64,000 nucleotides of DNA from UBA822 sp965249775 (GTDB lineage Bacteria > Gemmatimonadota > Gemmatimonadetes > Longimicrobiales > Gaopeijiaceae), in contig OZ252253.1 of NCBI GenBank assembly GCA_965249775.1, positions 496,001 through 560,000 on the forward strand. Direction: 5' to 3'. This document shows positions 14,092 to 23,010 of the stretch, in pieces. Position numbers and translations under genes: made by a program. The notes under the pieces were generated by a model. The model saw nothing but the letters and a program-made list of their open reading frames with translations, was not told the origin of the DNA and made no database searches. Numbering within the stretch: position 1 is the stretch's first letter; the number at the start of each line of letters is the position of its first letter.

Positions 14092-15291
14092 ATGAGACGA
14101 ACTCTTACGATCGCCAAGAAGGAGATAAAGGACACACTGCGCGACAGGAGGACGATTCTCCTGTTGATAGTATTCCCGCTCGTGGTGTTCCCCTCGCTGA
14201 TTCTGCTCATATTTCGCTACACCCAGCGACAAGCCGAGAACGCGGAGGCCGAGCGAGTGGAGATCGCGTTGATCGGAGACGAGTACGCGCCGGGATTGCG
14301 TCAGGCCGTGGCTGCCGATACCCAGATCGTAATCGTACCTGGTGTGGGCCCCGGCGATATCCGGGATCTGATACGTGGGGATTCTCTGGATGGCGCGATC
14401 ATCGTGCCGCCGGATTTTCAGGACCGAATCGAAGCGGATGCTCAGGCCTCGACGATGATACTGTTTCAATCGTCTGGCGGTTTCAACGTGACGGAAGGGC
14501 GACTGCGAGACGTGGTGGAGGCGTACGACCAAGAGATCGTGAACGGGCGCATCAGTCGTCTCGCCCTGGATCCTGATCTATTCGATGCCATCGACACCCA
14601 GCCGGTCGATCTTGCAACGCTTCAGGAAGTGCTGGGCCAAAACGCCGGGGGATTCGTACCGTATTTGTTTGTGATCTTCATGCTCACGGCGGCGATGAAC
14701 GTCGGGATCGATCTATCGGCTGGCGAGAAGGAACGAGACACCCTGGAGACGTTGTTGTCATCGCCAGCCACTCGATTGGAAATTGTAGTCGGCAAGTTTC
14801 TCGTAATCACCATCGTGGCATTGGCGTCCGCCCTCGGTGCGATAGTGGCCGCTTACGTGGTTGTGCGATTCGGCGTGGCCGACGAGATCCCGCCGGAGGT
14901 CATGGACGTTGTTTGGAGCGTCTTGAACGTCAAGGTGATCGCGATGCTGGCCACGTTGCTAATACCGGTAGCCGCATTCTTTGCCTCCGCCGTCCTGGCC
15001 ATAGCGATTCTGGCGAAGTCGTTCAAGGAGGCACAAGGTACTCTGGCGCCGCTGCTCATGGTCGTGATCGTGCCGGTACTTCTGGGCATACTTCCGGGCA
15101 TCGAGTTGAATGCTCGGACCGCGCTCGTACCCATCCTGAACGTGTCTCTGGCTACGAAGGACGTCATCTCGGGAACGATCGATCCCGTGTATTTGGCGAT
15201 GTCGTATGCGTCTCTGTTCGCCTTGGCGGGGTTGAGTCTTTGGTTCTGTGTGAGGTGGTTCAGTCGGGAGGAGACGTTGTTCAGGAATTAG
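14092..15291 (+). CDS. natB: ABC transporter permease, NatB-like
   Basis: 399 residues. One N-terminal membrane segment (TILLLIVFPLVVFPSLILLIF) is followed by a large extracytoplasmic domain (about 40-180) and then five or six membrane segments. NVGIDLSAGEKERDTLETLLSSPATRLEIVVGKFLV is the hallmark of NatB/ABC-2 permeases. With the ATPase at 13320 it forms an exporter, by family a sodium-efflux system. The gene begins one base after the natA stop, so they are coupled. Confidence 0.88.
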   Translation: MRRTLTIAKKEIKDTLRDRRTILLLIVFPLVVFPSLILLIFRYTQRQAENAEAERVEIALIGDEYAPGLRQAVAADTQIVIVPGVGPGDIRDLIRGDSLDGAIIVPPDFQDRIEADAQASTMILFQSSGGFNVTEGRLRDVVEAYDQEIVNGRISRLALDPDLFDAIDTQPVDLATLQEVLGQNAGGFVPYLFVIFMLTAAMNVGIDLSAGEKERDTLETLLSSPATRLEIVVGKFLVITIVALASALGAIVAAYVVVRFGVADEIPPEVMDVVWSVLNVKVIAMLATLLIPVAAFFASAVLAIAILAKSFKEAQGTLAPLLMVVIVPVLLGILPGIELNARTALVPILNVSLATKDVISGTIDPVYLAMSYASLFALAGLSLWFCVRWFSREETLFRN

Positions 15292-15309
15292 GAGAAGACC
15301 ATCTCTGAT

Positions 15310-15654
15310 TTGAGTCGTGGGGAATTCGCGGTCCTCCTCTCTGAATTGGACGACCGCATTGAGACACTAGACAAGTCGGAACGGGCGTGGGCCCGGTTGA
15401 AGATTCCCGCTGCCCTGATCGTGGCGGCTGCGACCTACGTTGTCTTCACGGTAGTCGGTGTACCCGGACTGGGCGTTTGGATCCTCACCAATGTTCTCCT
15501 CGGGCTCTTGATCCTATTCGGCGGCCAAGTCGTCCATGATCGACAGCGCCGCTCGTTGGACCAGCAACGGGCTGAGCTCAATGCGATGGCGCCGGCGCCC
15601 GATGACGACCTCCTCCCGGAGGGTCCCTTGGGGCCGGCCGATCATGGGATATGA
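15310..15654 (+). CDS. Small two-TM membrane protein in the natAB operon
   Basis: 114 residues, TTG start at 15310 (no ATG in frame before the conserved part). An amphipathic N-terminal helix (LSELDDRIETLDKSERAWARLK) leads into two adjoining hydrophobic stretches and a charged C-tail. No family recognised. It begins 18 bases after natB and its end overlaps the next gene by 11 bases, so it belongs to the same transcript. Confidence 0.65.
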   Translation: MSRGEFAVLLSELDDRIETLDKSERAWARLKIPAALIVAAATYVVFTVVGVPGLGVWILTNVLLGLLILFGGQVVHDRQRRSLDQQRAELNAMAPAPDDDLLPEGPLGPADHGI

Positions 15655-16150
15655 GCTCCTTCTTGCCTTTGCGGTAGCGGGGGCGGCGTATGTGACCGTG
15701 TTCTCTCGCCGAAGGGGCTCGTCCTGGCGGGACGTGCTCGGCTTGAACGTGCCGCTGCTGGGATTCGCAGGGTTCGCGGCCGCGATGGCCTTCCTGAGTG
15801 GGCTCGCCGCACTCTTGGTCGGCTCCGCCGTGCTCCTCCCTGCGCTCTGGATCACCTTGCGGCGCTCTCAAGCGAACTTTGCGCGAGAGCGAGCCGCGAT
15901 CGCGCTTCCCGACCGAGTCGATCCCGACGACCCCGCGGAAATCATGGTGCGAGAGACGGACCTCGCTGATGCCGCCGAGGAGCAACGCGCCCTCCGACGC
16001 CGCATGATGCGTGTTTACGCGGGGCCCGCCGCGCTACTCGTCGGGGGCGGCGCGCTGCTAGGAAGTTGGCCGCTTGCCGTGCTGGGGGCTGCCATTGTTG
16101 TTGCGGTTGCCCTGATGGAAGGGTTCGTTCGTGACCTTCGAGATCCATGA
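15644..16150 (+). CDS. Hypothetical multi-TM membrane protein
   Basis: 168 residues from ATG 15644; the longer frame from 15536 overlaps the preceding gene heavily. Hydrophobic segments at about 3-20, 38-72 and 134-160 surround a charged middle region with VDPDDPAEIMVRETDLADAAEEQRAL. No family recognised. It is the fourth gene of the natAB cluster and probably works with the transporter or is merely co-transcribed. Confidence 0.6.
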   Translation: MGYELLLAFAVAGAAYVTVFSRRRGSSWRDVLGLNVPLLGFAGFAAAMAFLSGLAALLVGSAVLLPALWITLRRSQANFARERAAIALPDRVDPDDPAEIMVRETDLADAAEEQRALRRRMMRVYAGPAALLVGGGALLGSWPLAVLGAAIVVAVALMEGFVRDLRDP

Positions 16151-16159
16151 GGAGTGATC

Positions 16160-16231
16160 ATGCCGGTCGAAAAACGTTCGCAGATCCCAGGTGACCGCCG
16201 CCTCCTGCTGGTGATTGGAGCGTTGCCCTAA
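16160..16231 (+). CDS. Possible 23-residue ORF, stub of a lost gene
   Basis: A strong GAGGAG stands five bases before an ATG, and 23 codons (MPVEKRSQIPGDRRLLLVIG...) run to a TAA just before the convergent HtrA gene ends. The start looks like that of a real membrane-protein gene cut short. It could equally be chance. Confidence 0.22.
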   Translation: MPVEKRSQIPGDRRLLLVIGALP

Positions 16232-16244
16232 GCCCAGGTGCGCC

Positions 16245-17750
16245 TCAACGAATTCGGATTCGGGCGAATCCGGTTTCCTCAGAACGGAGGCGGTAGGTCC
16301 GAACGGATACGATGTCACCCTCATCAACGTCACGCAGTGCGTCCTCGAGATCACGCTCGGAGCGGACGCGCACGTCGTTCACGTGGGTGAGGATGTCGTA
16401 GTTGGCGAAGATCTTGCCATAGGACGGGCCGGCCGGTTGGACGCCCGTGACCACGAGTCCGGCGTCCTTCGGGTCCATGACATTCCTCGGCAAGCCCAGT
16501 GCCTTCTCGAACTCCACGAGGCAGACGCCCAGTGCGTTGTTCGAGCACGGCACCACCACATCACGCTGGTGGTGCTCCGCCCGAGCGGAAGCCGTACGAT
16601 CGTCGGTTTTCTCGGCGCCCAGATACACGGTCACTCTCTCGGGGGTGGAGGCTTCCCGGTGCACTCTCAGGACCACGCTGTCTCCCGGCGCCTTGAACCA
16701 GACGCTCCGTTGCAGCTGGGCCACGGACATCAGGCGGCGGCCGTCTACTTCAACGATCACGTCGCCCGGTCGGAGTCCGGAGCGGTACGCCGGGCTGTTC
16801 TCGTCCCCCACGTCCTGCACTACGACGCCACCGACCGCGTCGAGGCCGACGGCGAGAGCGTCCTCCACTGTCGCTAGCAAGGTGACGGCACCCAGGACAC
16901 CACGAGTGACCTGTCCCCGCTCGATCAGCTCCGATACGACCGGGAGGATCAGGGTGGCCGGGATCGCCAGGGTGTACCCCTGGTAGTATCCGGTTCGGGT
17001 CGCGATGGCCGAGTTCATGCCGATGACGTGGCCGTGTAGGTCCACCAGGGGGCCCCCCGAGTTACCGCTGTTGGCCACGGCGTCGGTCTGGATGAACTCC
17101 TTCACCGAGCCCATGCCCATGGAGCGGTCGGTCGCGCTCACGATCCCCGCCGTTACGCTGAACGTCAGCGTGTTGCCCATGGGGTTGCCGATGGCCAGAA
17201 CCCACTCGCCCACCCGAATGTCGTCGGAGTCCCCCAGGGACGCCGTCGGGAGGTTTCTCTCGTCGATCCGTAGGACCGCGATGTCGCTCAGGGCGTCCTC
17301 CCCGACGATCTCGGCTTCGTACTCACGACCGTCGAAGAGACGGACCACGACGCGACGTGCGCCGTCGATGACGTGATGATTGGTGACGATGTGGCCGTCA
17401 GGAAGGACGATGAATCCGGTTCCGCTAGACGTTGTGGCGCGGGGAAAGCCGCCGACGAAAGGACCCCACGGACTCGGCCCGGCCTGCGGCATCTGGAGGC
17501 CCGTAGTCCCCCTCTCGACCATGATGAAGACGACGGCGGGCCGAACGGCGTCGGCCACCGCTGCGAAGGCGTTGCCGAGCTGTAGCGCCGAGGCGGTGCC
17601 CTCGATCTCGACCTGAAGCTCGTCGGCGACGGCGGCAGCAAGTGATGCGCCCGCGGCTGCCGAGGCGGGGCTGAAAGGGAGGATAGACGCGGCGGCCAGC
17701 GTGAGGGCGAATAGTCGCCCCCTGCGTTCCGTATGCCTCACGCGTCTCAT
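16245..17750 (-). CDS. Periplasmic serine protease, DegP/HtrA-like
   Basis: 501 residues, ATG at 17750 with GGAGGTCGAC just before it. Signal peptide about 1-33. The trypsin-like domain has the catalytic triad His126 (TNHHVI), Asp156 (LSDIAVL) and Ser231 (SGNSGGPL). Two PDZ domains follow: the first with GVVVQDVGDENSPAYRSGLRPGDVIVEVDG, the second with GLVVTGVQPAGPSYGKI. HtrA proteases degrade or refold damaged envelope proteins. The second PDZ region is divergent, with Cys residues (VPCSNNALGVC). It stands alone, convergent with the natAB operon. Confidence 0.92.
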   Translation of the reverse strand: MRRVRHTERRGRLFALTLAAASILPFSPASAAAGASLAAAVADELQVEIEGTASALQLGNAFAAVADAVRPAVVFIMVERGTTGLQMPQAGPSPWGPFVGGFPRATTSSGTGFIVLPDGHIVTNHHVIDGARRVVVRLFDGREYEAEIVGEDALSDIAVLRIDERNLPTASLGDSDDIRVGEWVLAIGNPMGNTLTFSVTAGIVSATDRSMGMGSVKEFIQTDAVANSGNSGGPLVDLHGHVIGMNSAIATRTGYYQGYTLAIPATLILPVVSELIERGQVTRGVLGAVTLLATVEDALAVGLDAVGGVVVQDVGDENSPAYRSGLRPGDVIVEVDGRRLMSVAQLQRSVWFKAPGDSVVLRVHREASTPERVTVYLGAEKTDDRTASARAEHHQRDVVVPCSNNALGVCLVEFEKALGLPRNVMDPKDAGLVVTGVQPAGPSYGKIFANYDILTHVNDVRVRSERDLEDALRDVDEGDIVSVRTYRLRSEETGFARIRIR

Positions 17751-18095
17751 GTCGACCTCCGTGCATCTGTCGCGAAACGCCGGAGATCACTGCTTTTTGC
17801 CTACTGCTTCACTCGTGTTCCGGCGCGTCCGCTACCATGCGCCATGGCCCGAATCCTCAGCGGAGACCTCATGTCCATCTCCACCAACGGACCTTTTCCA
17901 TAACGGAACAGTTGCAATGGCCATGCCAGGGGAGAGGATCAGACATTGTTTTCCACGCTTCCGGATTCGATTCTACGAATCCGGAGCTGACGATCCCCGA
18001 GCTCGAGTTCGATCAATCCCTAGCCCGACCGAGTGGGAGGGCCGAGGAGGCTGCGGCCGATCTTCAGGACGTCACGCCGGGGACTCGAGGTCGCG
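17751..18095. other. Intergenic region between divergent htrA-like gene and hypothetical gene
   Basis: About 345 bases with no convincing ORF; frames open across it have no family likeness and weak starts. It must contain the htrA promoter (leftward) and that of the 18096 gene. The only clear structure is the hairpin at 17960-17985. Confidence 0.5.
17960..17985. repeat. Perfect 10-bp inverted repeat
   Basis: TCCGGATTCG (17960-17969) and CGAATCCGGA (17976-17985) around a six-base loop. Pairing continues as GCT/AGC after a one-base bulge. No T-run follows on either strand, so an operator or 5'-leader structure is likelier than a terminator. Confidence 0.7.
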
Positions 18096-18755
18096 ATGGC
18101 TCTGGGAACGCATTGGGAATGGCGGGGCTTCGGAGCTCTCTCCGATGCGTTCCGAACGCGCTTCGAGCGCCTCGAGGACCTTTTCCCGTTCCAGAGAATC
18201 GTGGACGAGTACATCTGGGTGCCGGGTCTCCCCATCAATCTGAAGCTCCGACGTGGGACAGAAAATCAGGATGGACTGAAGTTCAAGCGGCCTGGACGCA
18301 CGCGGAGCGACCTGGAGGAATGGCACGAGAATCCAAACGAGATCTACGGTTTTCCTTTGAGCACGGAAGCGTGGGAGAGCCTCCGACGCGAGCTCGCCGA
18401 CGTGAGCATCATCCTGCCCCCGTTCCCCGAAGAGCCCCTCGACCACGAGCTGACCCTCGATACTCTGAGAGGGAGCGGCCCCAACATTCGAGTCGTGACC
18501 GTCACGAAGGCGCGAGTGACCAAGCTCTGGAGCGGCCGGGAAGGCGACGTCAGGGTGGACTTGACCGAGATCTCTTCACCGGAAGAGGTCACCTGTCTCG
18601 GGCTGGAGAGCTCCGCCGGGGGAGGGGGTGAGCTAGCGGACGCGGTAGCGAGGTCGGCCGTACTGAGTGCCAGAACGGCCTTGGGTGTCGATGAAGAGGG
18701 CTTGGAGGTCATGAATTACCTTCAAGCCCTCAGTAGGTGGGGGAGCGTCCCATGA
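18096..18755 (+). CDS. Hypothetical protein
   Basis: 219 residues from the ATG at 18096; the open frame begins at 18033 but upstream residues look unconserved. Soluble. HWEWRGFG, then DEYIWVPGLPINLKLRRG and LKFKR near the N-terminus, and ITKARVTKLW-type strands later, recall a beta-barrel enzyme such as a CYTH-like fold (charged strands facing a tunnel), but this is only a resemblance and I do not assign it. Gene order offers no hint. Confidence 0.6.
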   Translation: MALGTHWEWRGFGALSDAFRTRFERLEDLFPFQRIVDEYIWVPGLPINLKLRRGTENQDGLKFKRPGRTRSDLEEWHENPNEIYGFPLSTEAWESLRRELADVSIILPPFPEEPLDHELTLDTLRGSGPNIRVVTVTKARVTKLWSGREGDVRVDLTEISSPEEVTCLGLESSAGGGGELADAVARSAVLSARTALGVDEEGLEVMNYLQALSRWGSVP

Positions 18756-18805
18756 GCCATGAATGACTCATCGACAGACGAGTCGCCGGTCGGACGCCGC
18801 TCTCG

Positions 18806-19966
18806 TCAGCCTCCTACCCGGTCGAACTTTTGCAGGCGCTGTCCCACGTTGACTTCGGTGGTGTAAAGATTGCCTCGCGAGTCGATGGCCAGGTTGTGCA
18901 GCCGGTAGAACTGGCCCGCGTTCTTGCCGAGCCTGCCGAAGTAGTCCGTCACCTCGAGCGATTGTCGGTCGAGAATCCACACGACATTGTTGGTCCCGTC
19001 TGGAACGAATAACCACCGCTGGTCCACATCCACCGAGAGGGTCACGCCTGACACAGAGCCGCTCCCGAGCGTCTCGGATCGCACGAACGCTTCGGTCACG
19101 AACTGACCGTCCCTTTGGAACACCTGCACGCGGTTGTTCGTCCGGTCGGCCACATACACCAGACCGTCGCGCGCGATGGTGACGTCGTGTACCGGGCTGC
19201 GGAAATGGCGGATCGGCTCAGCCTCCGGATCGTACGGCGGCAGACCCGTGTCGTCCGGGCGTTCCCCGTAGGCCCCCCAGTGCCGCTTGTACTCTCCGGT
19301 TTCCGAGTCGAACACGATGACACGGCGATTGCCATAGCCGTCAGCGATATACACTTCGCTTGCTGCCGCGTCGACTTCGATCGATGCCGGGCGGCCCAGG
19401 TTCTCCGTGTCGTTGCTGCCACCGCTTTGACCGGCCCGCCCAATCTGCAGTAGGAACTCACCATCGGCGGTGAACTTGAGTACGTGGGCGTCGCCCGCCC
19501 CGTTGCCGCCGATCCAGACGTTGCCCCGGGGGTCGACGTGGATACCGTGCTCGCTCGCGGGCCAATCGAAGCCTTCACCGGGTCCGCCCCATGAACGCAC
19601 GACGCCTCCCTCCGGGTCGATCTCGATCACCGGCGGCGCCGGCACGCAGCACATCCCCTCCTCGCCGCGCTGTCTGGCGTCGAGCGTCTGCGGCCGGTGA
19701 ACGATCCAGACATGGTCCCGATCGTCGACCGCCACGCCGGAGACCTGCCCCAGTATCCAGTTGTTTGGCAGCTCGCTGGCCCAGAACGGGTCCACGCGGA
19801 ACCGCGGAATGTCGGAGGAGGCAGACTCTGGCGGGTCAACCGTTGAGGTGACCTCCGTCTCCGTCAGCTCGCAGGCCAGCGTCACGAGCGTCAACAGAAT
19901 CAGTCCACCGTGGAGCTGCGAGCGCTTCCCAATGTTGAGCGAGCGCTTCCCGCTGTTGCTTGCCAT
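18806..19966 (-). CDS. NHL-repeat beta-propeller lipoprotein (peptidyl-alpha-hydroxyglycine amidating lyase-like)
   Basis: 386 residues with lipobox TLAC. Repeated NHL motifs give a six-bladed propeller: VSGVAVDDRDHVWIVHRP, HGIHVDPRGNVWIGG, ASIEVDAAASEVYIADGYGNRRV, HDVTIARDGLVYVADRTNNRVQVF, LAIDSRGNLYTTEVN. Proteins with this layout are often annotated as peptidyl-alpha-hydroxyglycine alpha-amidating lyase family, but amidation is unlikely in bacteria and it may be a binding or lactonase-like propeller. It starts 30 bases after the sugar ABC ATPase gene on the same strand, so it looks like the last gene of that operon. Confidence 0.85.
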   Translation of the reverse strand: MASNSGKRSLNIGKRSQLHGGLILLTLVTLACELTETEVTSTVDPPESASSDIPRFRVDPFWASELPNNWILGQVSGVAVDDRDHVWIVHRPQTLDARQRGEEGMCCVPAPPVIEIDPEGGVVRSWGGPGEGFDWPASEHGIHVDPRGNVWIGGNGAGDAHVLKFTADGEFLLQIGRAGQSGGSNDTENLGRPASIEVDAAASEVYIADGYGNRRVIVFDSETGEYKRHWGAYGERPDDTGLPPYDPEAEPIRHFRSPVHDVTIARDGLVYVADRTNNRVQVFQRDGQFVTEAFVRSETLGSGSVSGVTLSVDVDQRWLFVPDGTNNVVWILDRQSLEVTDYFGRLGKNAGQFYRLHNLAIDSRGNLYTTEVNVGQRLQKFDRVGG

Positions 19967-19996
19967 GTCCGATCCTTTCTGGTTCAGGGGCCTGGC

Positions 19997-20782
19997 TCAG
20001 GGTCCTGCCTCAGTTGCCGGTTCGCCTGCCATTAGCCGCCCGAGCTGCTCCAGCGACAGTTCTTCTTTGGCACGATCCGCGACGACTTTTCCCCTCCGGA
20101 GCACGACGAAGCGGTCGCCGATGGGATAAGCGTGATAGGGGTTGTGAGTCACGAAGACGACGCCGATGCCTTTCTCCCGCGCCTGCGTGATGTAACGGAG
20201 CACATTAGCGGCCTGCTTGACGCCGAGCGCGGCGGTCGGTTCGTCGAGGAGAAGTATCTTGGCGCCGAAATAGATGGCCCGAGCGACGGCTACCGACTGG
20301 CGTTGACCACCCGAGAGCGTACCCACAGCCTGCGCGGAATCATGGACTTCGATCCCCATGTCTTCGAGCGCCTCGCGTGCAATCCGGTCGCACCGCTTCA
20401 CGTCGATGCGCTTGAACGGTCCCCACCCCCTCGTGGGCTCCGAGCCGAGGAAGAAGTTGCGCCACACGCTCATCAGCGGGATCATCGCCAGATCCTGGTA
20501 CACCGTGGCGATTCCCCGCTCGCGGGCGTCGAGAGGGGAGGCGAAGTGGACCGATTCGCCGCCTACTTCGTACCGGCCTGCCGAGGGGCTGAGTACGCCG
20601 CAAAGGATCTTGACCAAGGTGGACTTTCCAGCCCCGTTGTCGCCGAGCAGACAGGTCACCTCACCGGACCGCACCGACATCGACGCATCATCCAATGCCG
20701 TCACGTTGCCGAAGTACTTCGACACATCAGTGAGCTCGAGCAGGGGAGGGGCGGGGTGGCTCGATGCGTTCGGGTGGCTCAT
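19997..20782 (-). CDS. Sugar-type ABC importer, ATP-binding protein
   Basis: 261 residues from the ATG at 20782, which overlaps the permease stop; the open frame reaching 21502 is an artefact of the permease's other frame. Walker A GDNGAGKST, signature LSGGQRQ and Walker B ILLLDEP are intact, with ATVYQDLAMIPLMSVWRNFFLG typical of the RbsA/FrcA class. It has only one nucleotide-binding domain, as in FrcA, not the duplicated RbsA form. It energises the permease encoded upstream. Confidence 0.92.
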   Translation of the reverse strand: MSHPNASSHPAPPLLELTDVSKYFGNVTALDDASMSVRSGEVTCLLGDNGAGKSTLVKILCGVLSPSAGRYEVGGESVHFASPLDARERGIATVYQDLAMIPLMSVWRNFFLGSEPTRGWGPFKRIDVKRCDRIAREALEDMGIEVHDSAQAVGTLSGGQRQSVAVARAIYFGAKILLLDEPTAALGVKQAANVLRYITQAREKGIGVVFVTHNPYHAYPIGDRFVVLRRGKVVADRAKEELSLEQLGRLMAGEPATEAGP

Positions 20783-21786
20783 GGTGTCTCGGTCGCCTTT
20801 TTGCGGACGAAATCGTTGAAGATCACGGCGACCACGAGTGTCGTTCCAAGAAAGACCTGGAACCAGTCGGCGTCGACACCGGTCATCACGATCCCCTGCC
20901 GTACCATCCCGAAGATGAGCGCACCGAACACTGCGCCGACTGCCGAGCCGTAGCCGCCCGTGAGTAGAGTGCCGCCGATCACCACGGCGATGATGGCGCG
21001 GAATTCCTGCAGCTCCCCGCGCAACGTGTCGGCGCCGGTGAAGCGCACGGCCTGCAGGATCGCGACGAGACATGCGGCCCCGGCCGTCGTCATGAACAGG
21101 CTGATCTTCACGCGCTTGACGGGCACACCCATGTTCCGCGCCGCTTCCGGAGCGCCGCCCGCTCCTAGGATCCAGTTGCCGTAGGGCGTGCGGAGTAGCA
21201 CCCAGGTCGCCACGGCCGCAAGCCCGATCCACCAGGCGATCGAGATCCGGAAGGGCCCGACGGGGTCGCTTCCAAAGAAGAAGGAGGCCGACTCGAATCC
21301 ACTCGTCTCTTCGAGGCCCCCCAGTTGCGTCCGTCCAGTGAGATTTCGGGTGATGCCGATGGTCAGGCCTCGGACCACGAACAGGGTGCCCAGCGTCACG
21401 ATGAAGGAAGGCAAGCCCGTGCGCACGACCAGGTAGCCGTTGCCGAAACCGATTGCCAGGCTCAAAGCGACGGTGACGGCGGCGGCCGACCAGAACGGCC
21501 ACCCGAAGTGGCTCGTCAGCAGCATGAGCGACATGCTGGCGGCCCCGATGATCGAGCCCACCGAGAGGTCGAACTCGCCCCCGATCATGAGCAAGGCGAC
21601 GGCCACCGCGAGAATCCCGAGGGGAGCCGCGGCGTTGAGGTAGGCGGCGGTCCCAGCGACGCTGCGGAAGGGTTCGCCGGCGACCGTGGCGAAGAAGACC
21701 CAGATCAACACGGCCCCGGCCACGGCACCGAACTCCGGCCGGATGAGCAAGCGTCTGACGACGCCGATCTCTGGAGCCCTGATCAC
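20779..21786 (-). CDS. Sugar-type ABC importer, permease (RbsC/FrcC family)
   Basis: 335 residues with about nine membrane segments. Family motifs are LMIGGEFDLSVGSIIG, TLGTLFVVRGL and the coupling region EFRAIIAVVIGGTLLTGGYGSAVGAVFGAL. It follows the binding-protein gene by 4 bases and overlaps the ATPase gene by 4. The substrate is probably a monosaccharide or polyol by family, but is not determined by the sequence. Confidence 0.93.
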   Translation of the reverse strand: MIRAPEIGVVRRLLIRPEFGAVAGAVLIWVFFATVAGEPFRSVAGTAAYLNAAAPLGILAVAVALLMIGGEFDLSVGSIIGAASMSLMLLTSHFGWPFWSAAAVTVALSLAIGFGNGYLVVRTGLPSFIVTLGTLFVVRGLTIGITRNLTGRTQLGGLEETSGFESASFFFGSDPVGPFRISIAWWIGLAAVATWVLLRTPYGNWILGAGGAPEAARNMGVPVKRVKISLFMTTAGAACLVAILQAVRFTGADTLRGELQEFRAIIAVVIGGTLLTGGYGSAVGAVFGALIFGMVRQGIVMTGVDADWFQVFLGTTLVVAVIFNDFVRKKATETP

Positions 21787-21790
21787 GCTC

Positions 21791-22762
21791 CTAACGTACG
21801 CCCCTCTCCGAAAGAGCGATTACATCCGCTGCGTTCTCCGCGGTAACGAAGCCGGGGCCGGTTCTGATCACGTCGCCGCCCCCGGGAAGTGCACCGATCT
21901 CTATGTAGCTCGTCATGAGCACGATTGCGAGGTACCCTTGCAGATACTGCTGCTGGTCGATCGCGAACAGCATCTCGCCGTCCCGCACTGCTTCGAGCAC
22001 GCTGGGTGACAGATCGAACGTGGCGAAAACGACTTCACCCCCTCCGACAGTCTCACTCAGCGCCGCGAGCGTCGGCGCGGCGCCGGCGGGGCCGAGCGTG
22101 AGGATCCCGTCGATCTCCCGATCCGCGGAGAGCGCCCCGGCGACCCGCTGTTGGGTGTCGTCCGGGTCGGCCAGATCGACGGCCAGCACGTCGACTGATC
22201 CCCCCGCGTCTGCGAGCGCATCCGCCAGCCCCTCGCAGCGGACATCCAAAGAGACATTGCCCACCTCGTGGTTCACACATAGTGCCTTGGAGACGCCGGC
22301 GGCCGCGAGGCGCTCGCCGCCCGCGAAGCCCGCGTCGTACTCGGGCTGGCCCAAGTGCGCCAGGACACCTAGATCTCGATACACGTCGGCCCCCGAGTTG
22401 ATGGAGATGACGGGGAGGCCCGCATCGAGGGCGGCACGGATCACGGAGCTCAGTGCGTCCGGGTCCGGGATCGACACCACGAGGCCATTGGGCCTCGACG
22501 CCACGGCCGCGTCGATGAGGTTGTTCATCTCGACCATGTCGAAGCTGCCCGGCGCCTGATACTCGACTCGGACGCCCAGGTCCGAGGCCGCATCGCGAAC
22601 CCCGTTGGCCACGACCGACCAAAACGGATCGGACGATTGGCCGTGGGTCACGACGACGATGCGTACGTCTCGCTCGACGGCGACGTCGCGATCCGCTCTC
22701 CCGCACGCCGAGGCGATGAGGAGCACGGCGTAAAGTAGGATCCTTCGTGTCTGTGACTCCAC
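21791..22762 (-). CDS. Sugar ABC importer, periplasmic-binding lipoprotein
   Basis: 323 residues. A signal ending IASAC puts the lipidated Cys at residue 20. The mature part is a Peripla_BP_4-type two-lobe binding protein: VVVTHGQSSDPFWSVVANGVRDAASDLGV, MVEMNNLIDAAVASRPNGLVVSIPD, AGLPVISINSGAD, and DQQQYLQGYLAI near the C-terminus. It is first in the operon binding protein, permease, ATPase, NHL lipoprotein. A lipid anchor is unusual for a Gram-negative binding protein of this class and may indicate attachment to the inner membrane. Confidence 0.92.
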   Translation of the reverse strand: MESQTRRILLYAVLLIASACGRADRDVAVERDVRIVVVTHGQSSDPFWSVVANGVRDAASDLGVRVEYQAPGSFDMVEMNNLIDAAVASRPNGLVVSIPDPDALSSVIRAALDAGLPVISINSGADVYRDLGVLAHLGQPEYDAGFAGGERLAAAGVSKALCVNHEVGNVSLDVRCEGLADALADAGGSVDVLAVDLADPDDTQQRVAGALSADREIDGILTLGPAGAAPTLAALSETVGGGEVVFATFDLSPSVLEAVRDGEMLFAIDQQQYLQGYLAIVLMTSYIEIGALPGGGDVIRTGPGFVTAENAADVIALSERGVR

Positions 22763-22812
22763 TGCTTCCCCCGCCAGAGACTTTCAGTGGGTAGCGATCT
22801 GAGAATTGATGG

Positions 22813-22834
22813 ATTTGCTACCCCGGGGGCAAAT
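22813..22834. promoter_or_regulatory. Candidate operator upstream of the sugar ABC operon
   Basis: ATTTGC (22813-22818) and GCAAAT (22829-22834) form a 6-bp inverted repeat around a core containing CCCCGGGG, about 50 bases before the binding-protein start. Its position suits a repressor site for a sugar operon, but no regulator gene is adjacent. Confidence 0.35.
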
Positions 22835-23010
22835 GCGGGGGTGGAGGATGGAGCGCTCGTCCCTCCGCGAGTGGGGCCCGACCGGGTCTGTCTAGCCGTG
22901 CCAGTCTGTCCTACGTTGCCATCCATGCGGCGAACCCGATTGATCTGCCGGGATTCACCACGCCGCCTCGGATAGTGTTGGTCATATTCTCGCGATCGAG
23001 TGGATGGTCG

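Noticed and set aside
20783..21502. N-terminal extension of the ABC ATPase to about 501 residues
   Set aside because: The extra part is the permease gene read in another frame; the true ATG at 20782 overlaps the permease stop.
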